A DNA stretch of 64,000 nt from Micromonospora sp. MH99 (GTDB taxonomy: Bacteria; Actinomycetota; Actinomycetes; Mycobacteriales; Micromonosporaceae), in contig NZ_MUZA01000028.1 in the NCBI RefSeq assembly GCF_021442385.1, forward strand, positions 1 through 64,000, written 5' to 3'. The notes under the pieces are model-generated. The model worked only from the letters and a program-made list of their open reading frames with translations, was not told the DNA's origin and searched no databases. The position numbers were made by a program, and so were the translations under genes. Positions 25,830 to 35,294 of the stretch are shown one piece after another; position 1 is the first letter of the stretch; the number at the start of each line of letters is the position of its first letter.

Positions 25830-26848
25830 TGTCGCACCTCCACCTTCCTCGGATCGGGTTGCTGCTGTTCCGCGACCGGCTGCGGGAGGTTGTATCCCTG
25901 CTGCCAACGGAGGTTGGCGTTGTACGCGTTCTCCCAGGCCGAGTCGTTCTCGTCGTTGGCCGACTTGTAGAGCGCCAGGTCGACCAGGTCGAGCAGGGCC
26001 TGGTTGGGGCCGGTGTTGACGCCCCACCGCTCCTGGGGCGACGAGCCGATGTCCCAGTGCCGCAGCGGTTTGGCGTTCTTGAGGGTCACCGGGAAGTGTT
26101 GACCGTCGTCGTCCGGCTGATCGCCGGTGACGAAGCCGGCGAGGATCGCCGCGTCGGTGGTGACGGCCTGCACCTTGCCGTCGTACAACTCCTGGATGCA
26201 TTCGCTGATCCGGTTTCGACCCACCGGGGAGGCGCCGGCGTCGGCGAGGCGCTGGATCGATGTCGACGTGGTCAGCGAGCAGACCGTCAGCCCACGCAGA
26301 TCCTCCAGGCTGCTCACCTGCTTCTGGTAGCTCTTCAACGTCACCACCGACTGCTCGGTGTTCAGGTAGGGGGCCGAGAAGACGGCGCCCTCCTCCCTGC
26401 GCTTGTCGTTGATGCTGTACGAGGCGATGACCAGGTCGACGATGACGAACCCCTCGCCGTCCTGGGCCTGTCGACGGGCCCGGTCCTCGCTCTCGATCGG
26501 CACGAAACGCACCTGGGAGTGGTCGAACCCGAGGTAGCTCGCGATCATGTACGCGATGTCGACGTCGAAGCCCTTCCAGACGTTGTTCGTAAGGCGCTGC
26601 GAGATGCCCGGCTGGTCGTCCTTCACGCCGATGACGAGCTGCTGCTTGCCCTTGAGGTGGGCGTCCTCCAGCAGCTCGTCCCGGGTCGGTGGGCCCGCCG
26701 CGAGGACGATCGGGACCAGGGCGGCGGCCAGGACGGCCAACGCGACGATCAGCCCGACGAGTCGGATCTGACGGGTCCGTACGGTGCGCGGCGACACGGG
26801 TGCCGCCGGGGCTGGCCCGGCGGGGCTCGGCTCGCTTGCCTGACTCAC
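25709..26848 (-). CDS. family-3 solute-binding protein, membrane-anchored
   Basis: A 379-residue protein with an N-terminal disordered part, one membrane helix (IRLVGLIVALAVLAAALVPIVLA, about residues 27-49) and an extracellular SBP_bac_3 domain: KQQLVIGVKDDQPG, WKGFDVDIAYMIASYLG, FVIVDLVIASYSINDKRRE and GLTVCSLTTSTSIQRL. Such domains bind amino acids or other polar ligands. No ABC permease or ATPase is nearby, so this may be a sensor or partner of the downstream membrane protein. GTG start has GGGAGG 6 bases upstream. The last ~40 residues (PPPAYPGSPPAPPRQS, RRSSGC) look like read-through and overlap the next gene. Confidence 0.85.
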   Translation of the reverse strand: MSQASEPSPAGPAPAAPVSPRTVRTRQIRLVGLIVALAVLAAALVPIVLAAGPPTRDELLEDAHLKGKQQLVIGVKDDQPGISQRLTNNVWKGFDVDIAYMIASYLGFDHSQVRFVPIESEDRARRQAQDGEGFVIVDLVIASYSINDKRREEGAVFSAPYLNTEQSVVTLKSYQKQVSSLEDLRGLTVCSLTTSTSIQRLADAGASPVGRNRISECIQELYDGKVQAVTTDAAILAGFVTGDQPDDDGQHFPVTLKNAKPLRHWDIGSSPQERWGVNTGPNQALLDLVDLALYKSANDENDSAWENAYNANLRWQQGYNLPQPVAEQQQPDPRKVEVRQWPWERIALPPPAYPGSPPAPPRQSARAGWRGRGRRSSGC

Positions 26849-27086
26849 CTGGGCCCTCCCCACTGCGCGGTCCGGTGACCGGCCCCTCATTGTGAGGCCT
26901 CAATGCGAGCCACGGCACTCCACCACCAGCCGGATAGCCGACACGCCGCCAAGCGTCGCGGGTGATCGTCGAAACTGGTCCGCTGACGCATGACCTCCGC
27001 CACCTCGGCCGGTCGGGGCACCGGCCGCCGTGCCTCCGGTGACAGACTGGTCGCCGCAGGCAACGGGTGGCGTGAGGGGGGCGCGG

Positions 27087-27854
27087 GTGCGCTGGCGCAG
27101 TTTTGTCGCGGTCGGGGACAGCTTCACCGAGGGTATGGACGACGCGTACCCGGACGGCACCTACCGGGGCTGGGCGGATCTGGTGGCGACCCGTCTCGCC
27201 GCCGAGGCGGGCCCCGACTTCCGGTACGCGAACCTGGCCATCCGGGGCCGGCTCTTCCCCAGCGTGGTGGCCGAGCAGGTGCCCTCGGCGGTGGCGATGA
27301 AGCCCGACCTCATCAGCTTCGCGGCCGGCGGCAACGACGTGCTGCGCCGCACCTTCGACCCGGACACGTTGGTCTCCCGCTTCGACGAGGTCGTCCGGCA
27401 GCTGCGCTCGGGTGGCGCGGACGTGCTGCTCTTCCGGTTCGCGGACGTGATGGCAAGGCTGCCCGGCCAGCGTCTCGTCGCCCCCCGGGTGGAGCTGCTC
27501 AACCAGGCGGTCGGTGAGACCGCCGAGCGGCACGGCGCGATCCTGGTCGACCTGTACGCCGACAACACCTTCCTCAACCCGATGCTCTGGAGTACCGACC
27601 GGCTGCACCTCTCCGCGGCGGGGCACCGGCGGGTCGCCGGGCAGGTGCTGAACGCGCTCGGGGTGGGCTGCGACGAGGAGTGGCTGATGGTCCCGCCGCA
27701 CCCGGCGCCGTCGCCGTGGCTGGCCGCCCGCGCGGCCGACCTGCGCTGGGCCGGGCAGCACCTGGCCCCGTGGATCAGGCGGCGGCTCACCGGCCGGTCG
27801 TCCGGCGACACGGTGACGGCGAAGCGTCCGCTGCTCGGCCCCCTCGTCGACTGA
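27087..27854 (+). CDS. SGNH/GDSL hydrolase
   Basis: A 255-residue hydrolase of the SGNH superfamily. Block I is AVGDSFTEG with nucleophile Ser12; block III is GGND with Asn83; block V is STDRLHLSAAGH with Asp171 and His174. No signal peptide, so cytoplasmic; acts on ester bonds of lipids or carbohydrates, substrate unknown. The GTG start has GAGGGGG close upstream; another in-frame GTG (27072) is possible. The next gene starts 2 bases after the stop, so they are translated as one unit. Confidence 0.9.
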   Translation: MRWRSFVAVGDSFTEGMDDAYPDGTYRGWADLVATRLAAEAGPDFRYANLAIRGRLFPSVVAEQVPSAVAMKPDLISFAAGGNDVLRRTFDPDTLVSRFDEVVRQLRSGGADVLLFRFADVMARLPGQRLVAPRVELLNQAVGETAERHGAILVDLYADNTFLNPMLWSTDRLHLSAAGHRRVAGQVLNALGVGCDEEWLMVPPHPAPSPWLAARAADLRWAGQHLAPWIRRRLTGRSSGDTVTAKRPLLGPLVD

Positions 27855-27856
27855 AC

Positions 27857-28303
27857 GTGCGCACCCTGCACACCGCGCCGCTGCTGCGGCGTACCCCCGA
27901 CGGTGAACCGGTGCCGGGCCAGGCCGTGCTGGTCGGCGGCGACCGGGTCGAGGCCGTCGGTCCGCTGGCCGAGCTGAGCGAGACGTACGCGGGGGTGCGG
28001 GTACGCCGATGGCCCGGCGTACTGGGTCCGGGCCTGCTCCACGACGGCCCGCTGCCGAGCGCGCCCACCCCACGCGAGCGGGTGTACGCGTTGCTGCGTA
28101 CCGGGGTGACGGCGGTGCTGGCCGAGCACCTGGCCGACCCGGTGCTGCGGGCCGCCGTCGACCGGAGCGACCTGCTGGTGTTGCCCGCCGCCGTGGCACC
28201 GACGCTGCGTCCGGGCGGGCGGGCCGACCTGGCGGTCCACGACGCCAACGGCGCCTGCCTGGTGACCGTGGTCGCCGGTCGGATCGCGCACCGTCGCGCC
28301 TGA
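27857..28303 (+). CDS. amidohydrolase-like composite-domain protein (imidazolonepropionase-like)
   Basis: A 148-residue protein beginning MRTLHTAPLLRRTPDG and containing QAVLVGGDRVEAVGPLAEL and a final GGRADLAVHDANGACLVTVV. These are the paired N- and C-terminal beta-sandwich elements that flank the barrel in imidazolonepropionase-type amidohydrolases; the catalytic barrel with its metal ligands is absent. It is therefore a stand-alone composite domain, not an enzyme as judged by residues. GTG start 2 bases after the SGNH hydrolase stop. Role unknown. Confidence 0.65.
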   Translation: MRTLHTAPLLRRTPDGEPVPGQAVLVGGDRVEAVGPLAELSETYAGVRVRRWPGVLGPGLLHDGPLPSAPTPRERVYALLRTGVTAVLAEHLADPVLRAAVDRSDLLVLPAAVAPTLRPGGRADLAVHDANGACLVTVVAGRIAHRRA

Positions 28304-28432
28304 ACGGACCGTTGTAACTCCTTTGTGGAGGCTGTTCATCGAATCGGGTTCGCCCGATGTCCCCCGTGCCCGATAGCATCCGCTGCCCCCGCTGATCGGA
28401 AGGCGGGGACATCGGGGAAAGGTGGATGGGGG

Positions 28433-30559
28433 ATGGCCCTCATGCGCAGCACGACGACATCCGGAAGACCGGTCCGAGCCCTGCTGGCCACAGCGCTGTC
28501 CATGACTGTCGCCGGCGGGATGCTCACGCTCACGGCCACGCCGGCCGCGGCCTACGACATGCGGTACGAGAAGAACACCTCGTGGGCCTACACGGACGCG
28601 CACCGGCCCACGAAGATCACCATCGACCAGGCCGGCGACGTGCCGGTCGGGTCCTGGAAGGACGCCCAGGGGCGCAAGCACACGGCCCGCGCCTACTTCA
28701 CGTTCGACATCTCCCGCTACCGGGGGGCGGAGATCGAGTCGGCCGTGTTCTCCGTCAAGGAGACCTCGGTCGTCGATTGCACCAAGCGGCCGGCGGTGGA
28801 GCTGTGGCGCACCGCGGCGTACACCGCCACGTCGAGTTGGGCGAAGCCGCCGGTCGAGGTGGCGAAGCTGCACACGACCACGCTGCCGGCCGAGGCCGGC
28901 TGCCCGGCGCCGTACGTGGAGTGGAACGCGGCCGAAGGGTTGCGGCAGGCGGTGGCCGAGGGCGCTTCGACGCTCACCCTGGCGCTCCGGTTGCCGGCCG
29001 GGGCGGAGGCCAATCCCGCGTTGGGTCGCCGCTACGCCAGTGCGGCAGGCATCTCCATCGACTTCAACTACCCGCCGGGCGTGCCGACCGAGCAGCAGAC
29101 CTCCGGCACGCCGTGCACGGCTGCCGAGCCGTACCAGTTCCAGCGAAGCGGTGACCTTGCGCTTTCGGCGATCCTGCACGACCAGGACAAGAACGCCTCC
29201 GGTGGCACCGACATGCTGACGACCACCTTCGCGCTCTGGCCGGTCGACGAGCCGTCGGCCCGGGTCGAGCGGATTGGAAACGGTCGGGACGGCGAGCGGG
29301 CCAACGTCATCTTCGACCGCGACACCCTGACGCACGACCGTGTGTACGCCTGGCAGGTGCGGGCGGCGGACAGCCGGGCAACCGGTGCGTGGAGCGGCCT
29401 CTGCTACTTCCGTACCGACTTCCAGGGCCCGGCGACCGCGCCGATCGTCTCCTCCACCGACTTCCCCGCCGACGGGAGCTGGCATCCGGCGCTGCCCGGC
29501 CAGTTCACCTTCGACGCCGGTGCGGCGGCGGACGCGGTCGGCTTCCGGTACCGGCTCGACGGAGGCGTCGAGGGGACGGTGTCGGCGGATCGCCCCGGCG
29601 GCACGGCCACGGTCACCATCACCCCGGACGCGGGGCCCAGCAGCCTCACGGTGGTGAGCGTGGACGCGGCCGGAAACCGCTCGCCCGAGTCCCGCTACGA
29701 GTTCCGGGCCAGCGACGTCGCGCCGACCGTCACCGGCAACCTCACCGCGATCGGCGTGCCGGCCACGTTCACCGTCGCGCCGCAGATGCCCGGGGTGGTC
29801 AGCTACCGCTTCAACCTGGACGGCGACCCGGAGCAGACGGTGCAGGCCGAGGCCGACGGCACCGCCACGCTTACCGTCACCGCGACCCGGGCCGGCAACC
29901 GCACCCTCTCGGTGACCAGCGTCACCGCCGACGGCGTAACCGCGACGGCGACGCGCACCTTCCGGCTGAGCACCGCTCCGACGATCTCCGCGACGGTCTA
30001 CGAGCAGGGCGGCACCAGCGGAGGTCAGGGTGTTCCCGGGATCTTCACCTTCACCCCGCGTCAGCCCGACGTGGTCAGCTACCGCTACCGCTTCGGCACC
30101 GTGACCAGCACCGTGGCCGCCGCAGCCGACGGGACCGCGTCGGTGACCTGGACGCCGACCAAGCCGGGCTTCACCTCCCTCACGGTGTGGAGCGTCAATC
30201 GGGACGGAGTCCAGTCGGACTCGACCAGCTTCGTCTTCTTCGTGCGTGACCTGCTGCCGGTGATCCAGGGTTTCCTCTACGACCCCGGCTACCCCGCCGG
30301 TGGCCCGGGTCAGCCGGGTGACTTCTGGATCAGCTCGGAGGTGGCCGGCACGACCGAGTTCCGGTACCGCTTCGACGACGGCCCCGACCAGGGGATCGCC
30401 ACCGACGTCAATGGCAGCGCCATCGTCACCTGGACCCCCGAGCAGGCCGGCACGCACACCCTGACCGTTCGCAGCCTCTTCGCCGACGGGACGGCGTCCC
30501 CGGAACGGACGTACACCTTCCTGGTCGCCGACGCCCCGGAGGCCACGTCGGGGCACTGA
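28433..30559 (+). CDS. secreted DNRLRE/Ig-like repeat protein
   Basis: A 708-residue exported protein. A signal peptide of about 40 residues ends TATPAAA. Residues ~45-215 resemble the DNRLRE domain of cell-surface and wall-associated proteins, with an ARAYFTFDISRYRGAEIESAVF start and a Cys pair (VVDCTKRP, EAGCPAP). The remainder is a series of about five beta-sandwich repeats of ~85 residues with the recurring phrase YRF-D/G then TVTWTP-like ends (for example SVTWTPTKPG, IVTWTPEQAG). Likely an extracellular adhesion or scaffold protein. ATG with GGGGG immediately upstream; a strong terminator follows the gene. Confidence 0.8.
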   Translation: MALMRSTTTSGRPVRALLATALSMTVAGGMLTLTATPAAAYDMRYEKNTSWAYTDAHRPTKITIDQAGDVPVGSWKDAQGRKHTARAYFTFDISRYRGAEIESAVFSVKETSVVDCTKRPAVELWRTAAYTATSSWAKPPVEVAKLHTTTLPAEAGCPAPYVEWNAAEGLRQAVAEGASTLTLALRLPAGAEANPALGRRYASAAGISIDFNYPPGVPTEQQTSGTPCTAAEPYQFQRSGDLALSAILHDQDKNASGGTDMLTTTFALWPVDEPSARVERIGNGRDGERANVIFDRDTLTHDRVYAWQVRAADSRATGAWSGLCYFRTDFQGPATAPIVSSTDFPADGSWHPALPGQFTFDAGAAADAVGFRYRLDGGVEGTVSADRPGGTATVTITPDAGPSSLTVVSVDAAGNRSPESRYEFRASDVAPTVTGNLTAIGVPATFTVAPQMPGVVSYRFNLDGDPEQTVQAEADGTATLTVTATRAGNRTLSVTSVTADGVTATATRTFRLSTAPTISATVYEQGGTSGGQGVPGIFTFTPRQPDVVSYRYRFGTVTSTVAAAADGTASVTWTPTKPGFTSLTVWSVNRDGVQSDSTSFVFFVRDLLPVIQGFLYDPGYPAGGPGQPGDFWISSEVAGTTEFRYRFDDGPDQGIATDVNGSAIVTWTPEQAGTHTLTVRSLFADGTASPERTYTFLVADAPEATSGH

Positions 30560-30593
30560 CCGAGACGCGCTGGGAGACGTACGTCCCAGTGGT

Positions 30594-30627
30594 CCGGCCC
30601 ACCACCTCGTGCCCGGTGGTGGGCCGG
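30594..30627 (+). terminator. terminator hairpin after DNRLRE protein
   Basis: CCGGCCCACCACC (30594-30606) pairs perfectly with GGTGGTGGGCCGG (30615-30627) across an 8-base loop. It begins 35 bases after the stop. There is no T-tract, as usual for actinomycetes. Confidence 0.8.
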
Positions 30628-30674
30628 GCCTGTTACAGCGGTCGCGGGCGGTGATCCGGCGTACCTTGGGGATC

Positions 30675-31577
<903 letters not shown>

Positions 31578-31590
31578 GCGTTGCGCGGGA

Positions 31591-31639
31591 GCTGGCCGGC
31601 TGACTGTTCGACGTATTCGACGGCCCTCAGCCGGCCAGC
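31591..31639. terminator. inverted repeat between convergent genes
   Basis: GCTGGCCGGCTGA (31591-31603) and TCAGCCGGCCAGC (31627-31639) are perfect 13-base inverted copies with 23 bases between. The second arm overlaps the last codons and stop of the minus-strand gene. It is likely a shared bidirectional terminator; the loop length is larger than usual. Confidence 0.5.
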
Positions 31640-32808
31640 GCCAACACGCCGCGCAGGTCACGGATGACCCCGGTGATCTCGCCGGTCTCCGGGTCCCACC
31701 GTGCCAGGGCGGCCGGTTCCAGGCGGAGAAGCACCGCGCCCTTGTTGTCCCAGCCCAGCACCGGGCAGCAGCCCTTGCCACGCTCCCGACCGAGGTCGAG
31801 CAGGTGGGTCACCTCGCCGGTACGGGAGTCCAGCACGGCCACCCCCTCGGCGCCGTCGATCTCGTTGCTGGTGATCCACGCGGCGCTCGCCAACCGGCCG
31901 CCGTGCAGCCAACCCCGGCCGTAGAACTCGTTGACCTGGTACGGCGGGGGCAGCGCGTCGTGGGTGATCCGTTGTTCGGAGCGGATCGTGGCCTCGCGGG
32001 CGCTCCGACTGCGCAGCGTCAGGCCACCCCGTTCGCCGGTCAGCTCGATCAACGCCGCCTCGCGGCCGGCCTCCGGGTCGGGTGCCACCACGTTCCAGGC
32101 CGACACGTCGATGGTGCCCGCCGCCTCGGTGTCGCGCTCCACCGCGTACGTCCGGTTGTCGCCGCCGACCAGCACCCGGTCGTGCGCCCAGACCACCAGC
32201 TCCAGGTAGCCGTCGAGCGGGATCCGGCGTACGCCCGCAGTGGTGAGATCCACCATGATCAGCTCATTGGTCTGCGCGAAGGCCGCCCACCGGCCGTCCG
32301 GCGACAGGACTCCCGGCTTCACGGCGGTCGCCTCGTTGCCGCCGGCGTCCCGGGTGGGGGCCAGCGTCACCACGTCGAGACCGCGCACGACACCGTCGTC
32401 GCCGAGGATCCGGACCGGGCCGTCCGCGCGGTTCTCCTCGTCCACGGGCTGGAACAGGGCCAGCGCCCGCTGGACCGGTCGCTCGGACAGCGGCACGGTC
32501 GCCGGGCCACTCAGCCGGTTCAGCGGATCGGGTGGAAACGTCAGCTCGGCCGGCGGACGCTGCACGGGATCGGCGTGGGTGGGCTCGACACTCGGCGCCA
32601 CCGTGTGGTTCAGGGGCGGATCGGGGGACGGCTGGCGGACGGCCATCGTGCCACCGCCGAGCAGCGCCACGGCCAGGACGGCCGCGCCGAGCACCCGTCG
32701 GGTACGACGCGTGCGCCGTGCCCGGTCCCAGCCGGCCGTCGCGGGCCTGCTGGGCAGCACGTCCTCCACGCTGACGGCGAACAGTCGGCGCAGATCCTGC
32801 TCGTTCAC
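31627..32808 (-). CDS. putative membrane anti-sigma partner with beta-propeller-like domain
   Basis: A 393-residue protein that starts (GTG) 4 bases inside the end of the SigE-type sigma gene. It has a short basic cytoplasmic part, one membrane helix at about 37-57 (RVLGAAVLAVALLGGGTMAV) and a ~330-residue extracellular domain with repeated short beta-sheet sequences such as SPDGRWAAFAQTNELIMVDL and VLDSRTGEVTHLLDL, resembling a beta-propeller. Proteins of this layout beside SigE-type sigma factors often act as their anti-sigma or sensor; no zinc anti-sigma motif is seen, so this is inferred from context. GGAGG precedes the start. Confidence 0.65.
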   Translation of the reverse strand: MNEQDLRRLFAVSVEDVLPSRPATAGWDRARRTRRTRRVLGAAVLAVALLGGGTMAVRQPSPDPPLNHTVAPSVEPTHADPVQRPPAELTFPPDPLNRLSGPATVPLSERPVQRALALFQPVDEENRADGPVRILGDDGVVRGLDVVTLAPTRDAGGNEATAVKPGVLSPDGRWAAFAQTNELIMVDLTTAGVRRIPLDGYLELVVWAHDRVLVGGDNRTYAVERDTEAAGTIDVSAWNVVAPDPEAGREAALIELTGERGGLTLRSRSAREATIRSEQRITHDALPPPYQVNEFYGRGWLHGGRLASAAWITSNEIDGAEGVAVLDSRTGEVTHLLDLGRERGKGCCPVLGWDNKGAVLLRLEPAALARWDPETGEITGVIRDLRGVLALAG

Positions 32809-33362
32809 TGGTTCACCTCCAGGCCGGCGGTCGGGTCGTCGGAGCGGGTCGCGCCCCGGCTCGGTCGGCCATCTCCGGTGAGATCGGGGGCGACCTCGCG
32901 GAGCCGGCGCAGCGCCATGTGGCACTGGCTCTTCACGGTGCCGACGGTCACCCCGAGCGCCTCCGCGGTGGCGACCTCGGTCAGGTCCTCGTAGTAGCGC
33001 AGCACCAGCACGGCCCGCTGCCGGGGCGGCAGCAGCCCCAGCGCGTCGTGCAGGGTGAGTCGCAGCGCGCCGTCCCGGTCGGGGGCCACCTGCTCCGGCG
33101 GTGCGGCGCTGAGCCATTCCCGGCGTCGACGCCGCCACCACGACACCGCGTCGCGGTAGAGGATGGCCCGCACGTACGCGGCGGGATCGCCGTCGCGGAC
33201 CGAGGGCCAGCGCAGCGCCAGCTTCAGCAGGGCGTCCTGGAGAAGGTCCTCGGCCTGGTGCCGGTTGCCACAGATCAGGAAGGCCGCACGCAGCAGACGG
33301 TGCTGGTTGCTCTCCACGAAGGCGAGGTAGCCGTCGCGGCCGTCGTTCGCCGTCGATCCCAT
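32805..33362 (-). CDS. SigE-family ECF RNA polymerase sigma factor
   Basis: A 185-residue ECF sigma factor. Region 2 is seen in LRAAFLICGNRHQAEDLLQDALLKLALRW; region 4 in LPPRQRAVLVLRYYEDLTEVATAEALGVTVGTVKSQCHMALRRLRE, the SigE-type pattern of actinomycetes. ATG at residue 1 is chosen over a GTG 6 bases upstream because GGAAGGGG precedes it at good distance. The stop overlaps the next gene start, so sigma and its membrane partner are produced together. A TetR-type gene lies upstream on the same strand with a small gap. Confidence 0.92.
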   Translation of the reverse strand: MGSTANDGRDGYLAFVESNQHRLLRAAFLICGNRHQAEDLLQDALLKLALRWPSVRDGDPAAYVRAILYRDAVSWWRRRRREWLSAAPPEQVAPDRDGALRLTLHDALGLLPPRQRAVLVLRYYEDLTEVATAEALGVTVGTVKSQCHMALRRLREVAPDLTGDGRPSRGATRSDDPTAGLEVNQ

Positions 33363-33430
33363 CCGCACCCCTTCCGGCCGCCGCGGTGCGCGTCACCCGA
33401 CAGACGCATGGGGAGGGGGAAAAGGTTGGG

Positions 33431-34012
33431 TCAGGTCTGCGGCAGCCCGGTCAGGTAGCGCTGGAGGGTCGGCGCGATCCAGGAGACCAGCTCCTCGGGC
33501 TCGGCGTCCACCATCGGTGGGAGCCGGACGACGTAGCGGGTGAAGGCGAGGCCCAGGATCTGGCTCGCCACCAGGCCGGCACGTCGGGCAGTCAGCGCCG
33601 GGTCGGTGCCGAAGGCGGCCACTGCCGCGGTGAGCTGGTCGGCGAAGATGCCGCGCATCCGTTCGGCAGCGCCCGGGTTGGTGCTGGCGGCCCGCAGCAG
33701 CGCCACAAGCGTCTCGTCGCCCTCCCACCGGACGAGGAAGTGCCGCACCAGCACCTCGCCGAGCTGCTCGGGCGACACGGCGGTCAGGTCGGGCAGGCGG
33801 AGGTCGAACTCGGCCGCCGCCGCGAACAGGCCCTCCTTGCTGCCGTAATACCGCATGACCATCGACGGGTCGATCCGGGCGTCGGCGGCGATGGCCCGGA
33901 TCGTGGCGCGCTCGTATCCGTCGGCGGCGAACCGCTCGCGGGCGGCGCGCAGGATCGCCGCGCGGGTCGCGTCCGAGCGGCGCGGCTGGGTCGGGTGGGC
34001 GGGCGCGGTCAT
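33431..34012 (-). CDS. TetR-family repressor of the flavin monooxygenase gene
   Basis: A 193-residue TetR-type regulator. The helix-turn-helix lies in ATRAAILRAARERFAADGYERATIRAIAADARIDPSMVMRYYGSKEGLF (residues ~14-62). The C-terminal ligand domain has FTRYVVRLPPMVDAEPEELVSWIAPTLQRYL. It is divergent from a FAD monooxygenase gene across 107 bases bearing three copies of a TGCCAAC-containing operator, so it very likely represses both. Inducer unknown, perhaps an aromatic substrate of the monooxygenase. Confidence 0.9.
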   Translation of the reverse strand: MTAPAHPTQPRRSDATRAAILRAARERFAADGYERATIRAIAADARIDPSMVMRYYGSKEGLFAAAAEFDLRLPDLTAVSPEQLGEVLVRHFLVRWEGDETLVALLRAASTNPGAAERMRGIFADQLTAAVAAFGTDPALTARRAGLVASQILGLAFTRYVVRLPPMVDAEPEELVSWIAPTLQRYLTGLPQT

Positions 34013-34025
34013 GCCAACGACCGTA

Positions 34026-34099
34026 TGCCAACGGCTGTTGACACACAACGACAGTGGTCCTAGCGTTGCCAACAACCGTTTGCCAACACCCGTTGGCAA
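34026..34099. promoter_or_regulatory. TetR operators and promoter of the monooxygenase gene
   Basis: Three related sites appear at 34026, 34066 and 34080, each with TGCCAAC; the last has 8-base arms TTGCCAAC and GTTGGCAA around ACCC (34080-34099). A promoter fits between: TTGACA at 34038-34043 and TAGCGT at 34061-34066, 17 bases apart. The first site overlaps the -35 side and the others the -10/start region, as expected for TetR repression. Confidence 0.65.
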
Positions 34100-34119
34100 C
34101 AGTCGTCGCGGAGGTGGCC

Positions 34120-35277
34120 ATGCTGCCCACGAGCACCGACGTCCTGGTGGTGGGTGCCGGCCCCACCGGCCTCGCCACCGCACTGACACTGGCCCGGCGC
34201 GGGGTCGACGTGACACTGCTCGACCAGCAGGCCGAACCGCCACAGACGTCCCGCGCGGCAGTCGTGCACGCGTACACCCTGGAGGTGCTGGACCGGATCG
34301 GCGTCGCGGCGCCACTGGTGGCCCAGGGGGTGCGTGCGCCGCGCTTCACGGTCCGCGACCGGGACCGGACGCTGCTGTCGGTGCCGTTCCACCGGCTGCC
34401 CTCCCGGTTCCCCTACGCGCTGCTGATCTCCCAGGCGGTCACCGAGGCCGTGCTCGTCGGGCAGTTGGCCGACCTCGGCGTCCGGATACGACGGCCGTGC
34501 CGGCTGACCGACCTGAGCGTGACCGCCGCCGGGGTGCTCGCGCGGGTCGACGGCGCCGACCTGCGCGCCCGGTACGTGGTCGGCGCGGACGGCCTGCACA
34601 GCACCGTCCGGCAGGCGGCCGGCATCGGCTTCGCCGGCCCCAGCGACGAGGAGTCCTTCGTGCTCGCCGACGTACGGGTCGACAGCGCGCTGCCCCGCGA
34701 CGAGGCCGCGCTGTTCCTCGCCCGCCCCGGGCCGCTGGTCTGGGCGCCACTGCCCGGCGGCGTGGTCCGGCTGGTAGCCGCCGTGCCGACGGCACCGCCC
34801 GAGCCGGACGCGGCGTACCTCCAGGCGCTGCTCGACGAGCGCGGTCCGACCCGCCGGCCCGACCGGGTGACCGAGGTGCTGTGGGGTTCCCGGTTCCGGG
34901 TGCACCACCGGATCGCCGACACCTTCCGGGCCGGGCCGGTGCTGCTGGCCGGGGACGCCGGCCACGTGCACAGCCCCGCCGGCGGGCAGGGCATGAACCT
35001 CGGCATCTGCGACGCGGTGGCCCTCGGCACGGCCCTTGCCGAGGTGCTCGCCGGTGGCCCGGAGACGCTGCTCGACGACTACACCGCGCGGCAGCGCCCG
35101 ATGGCCGAGGACGTGGTGAGTTTCGCCGCCGGGCTGACCCGGCTGGCCACCACCTCCCCGGCCCGCCGACCGGCCCGCGACGCGCTGCTCCGGCTGCTCG
35201 GGGCCGTACCCCCGGTCCGGCAGCGGATCGCGCTGCGCCTGTCCGGGCTGTCCCACGCCGAACGCGGCGCGGGCTGA
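34120..35277 (+). CDS. FAD-dependent aromatic monooxygenase
   Basis: A 385-residue class A flavoprotein monooxygenase of the aromatic/PHBH-type. The FAD motif DVLVVGAGPTGLATALTLARRG is at residues 7-28; the conserved DG motif is YVVGADGLHSTVRQAAG; the second FAD motif VLLAGDAGHVHSPAGGQGMNLGICDA is at about 276-301. It hydroxylates an aromatic or polyketide-like substrate using NAD(P)H; the real substrate is unknown. GGAGGTG is 5 bases before the ATG. Divergent from its TetR regulator; no other pathway gene accompanies it, so it may have a detoxification role such as antibiotic hydroxylation. Confidence 0.9.
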   Translation: MLPTSTDVLVVGAGPTGLATALTLARRGVDVTLLDQQAEPPQTSRAAVVHAYTLEVLDRIGVAAPLVAQGVRAPRFTVRDRDRTLLSVPFHRLPSRFPYALLISQAVTEAVLVGQLADLGVRIRRPCRLTDLSVTAAGVLARVDGADLRARYVVGADGLHSTVRQAAGIGFAGPSDEESFVLADVRVDSALPRDEAALFLARPGPLVWAPLPGGVVRLVAAVPTAPPEPDAAYLQALLDERGPTRRPDRVTEVLWGSRFRVHHRIADTFRAGPVLLAGDAGHVHSPAGGQGMNLGICDAVALGTALAEVLAGGPETLLDDYTARQRPMAEDVVSFAAGLTRLATTSPARRPARDALLRLLGAVPPVRQRIALRLSGLSHAERGAG

Positions 35278-35294
35278 CGTGGACGGCGTGCTGC

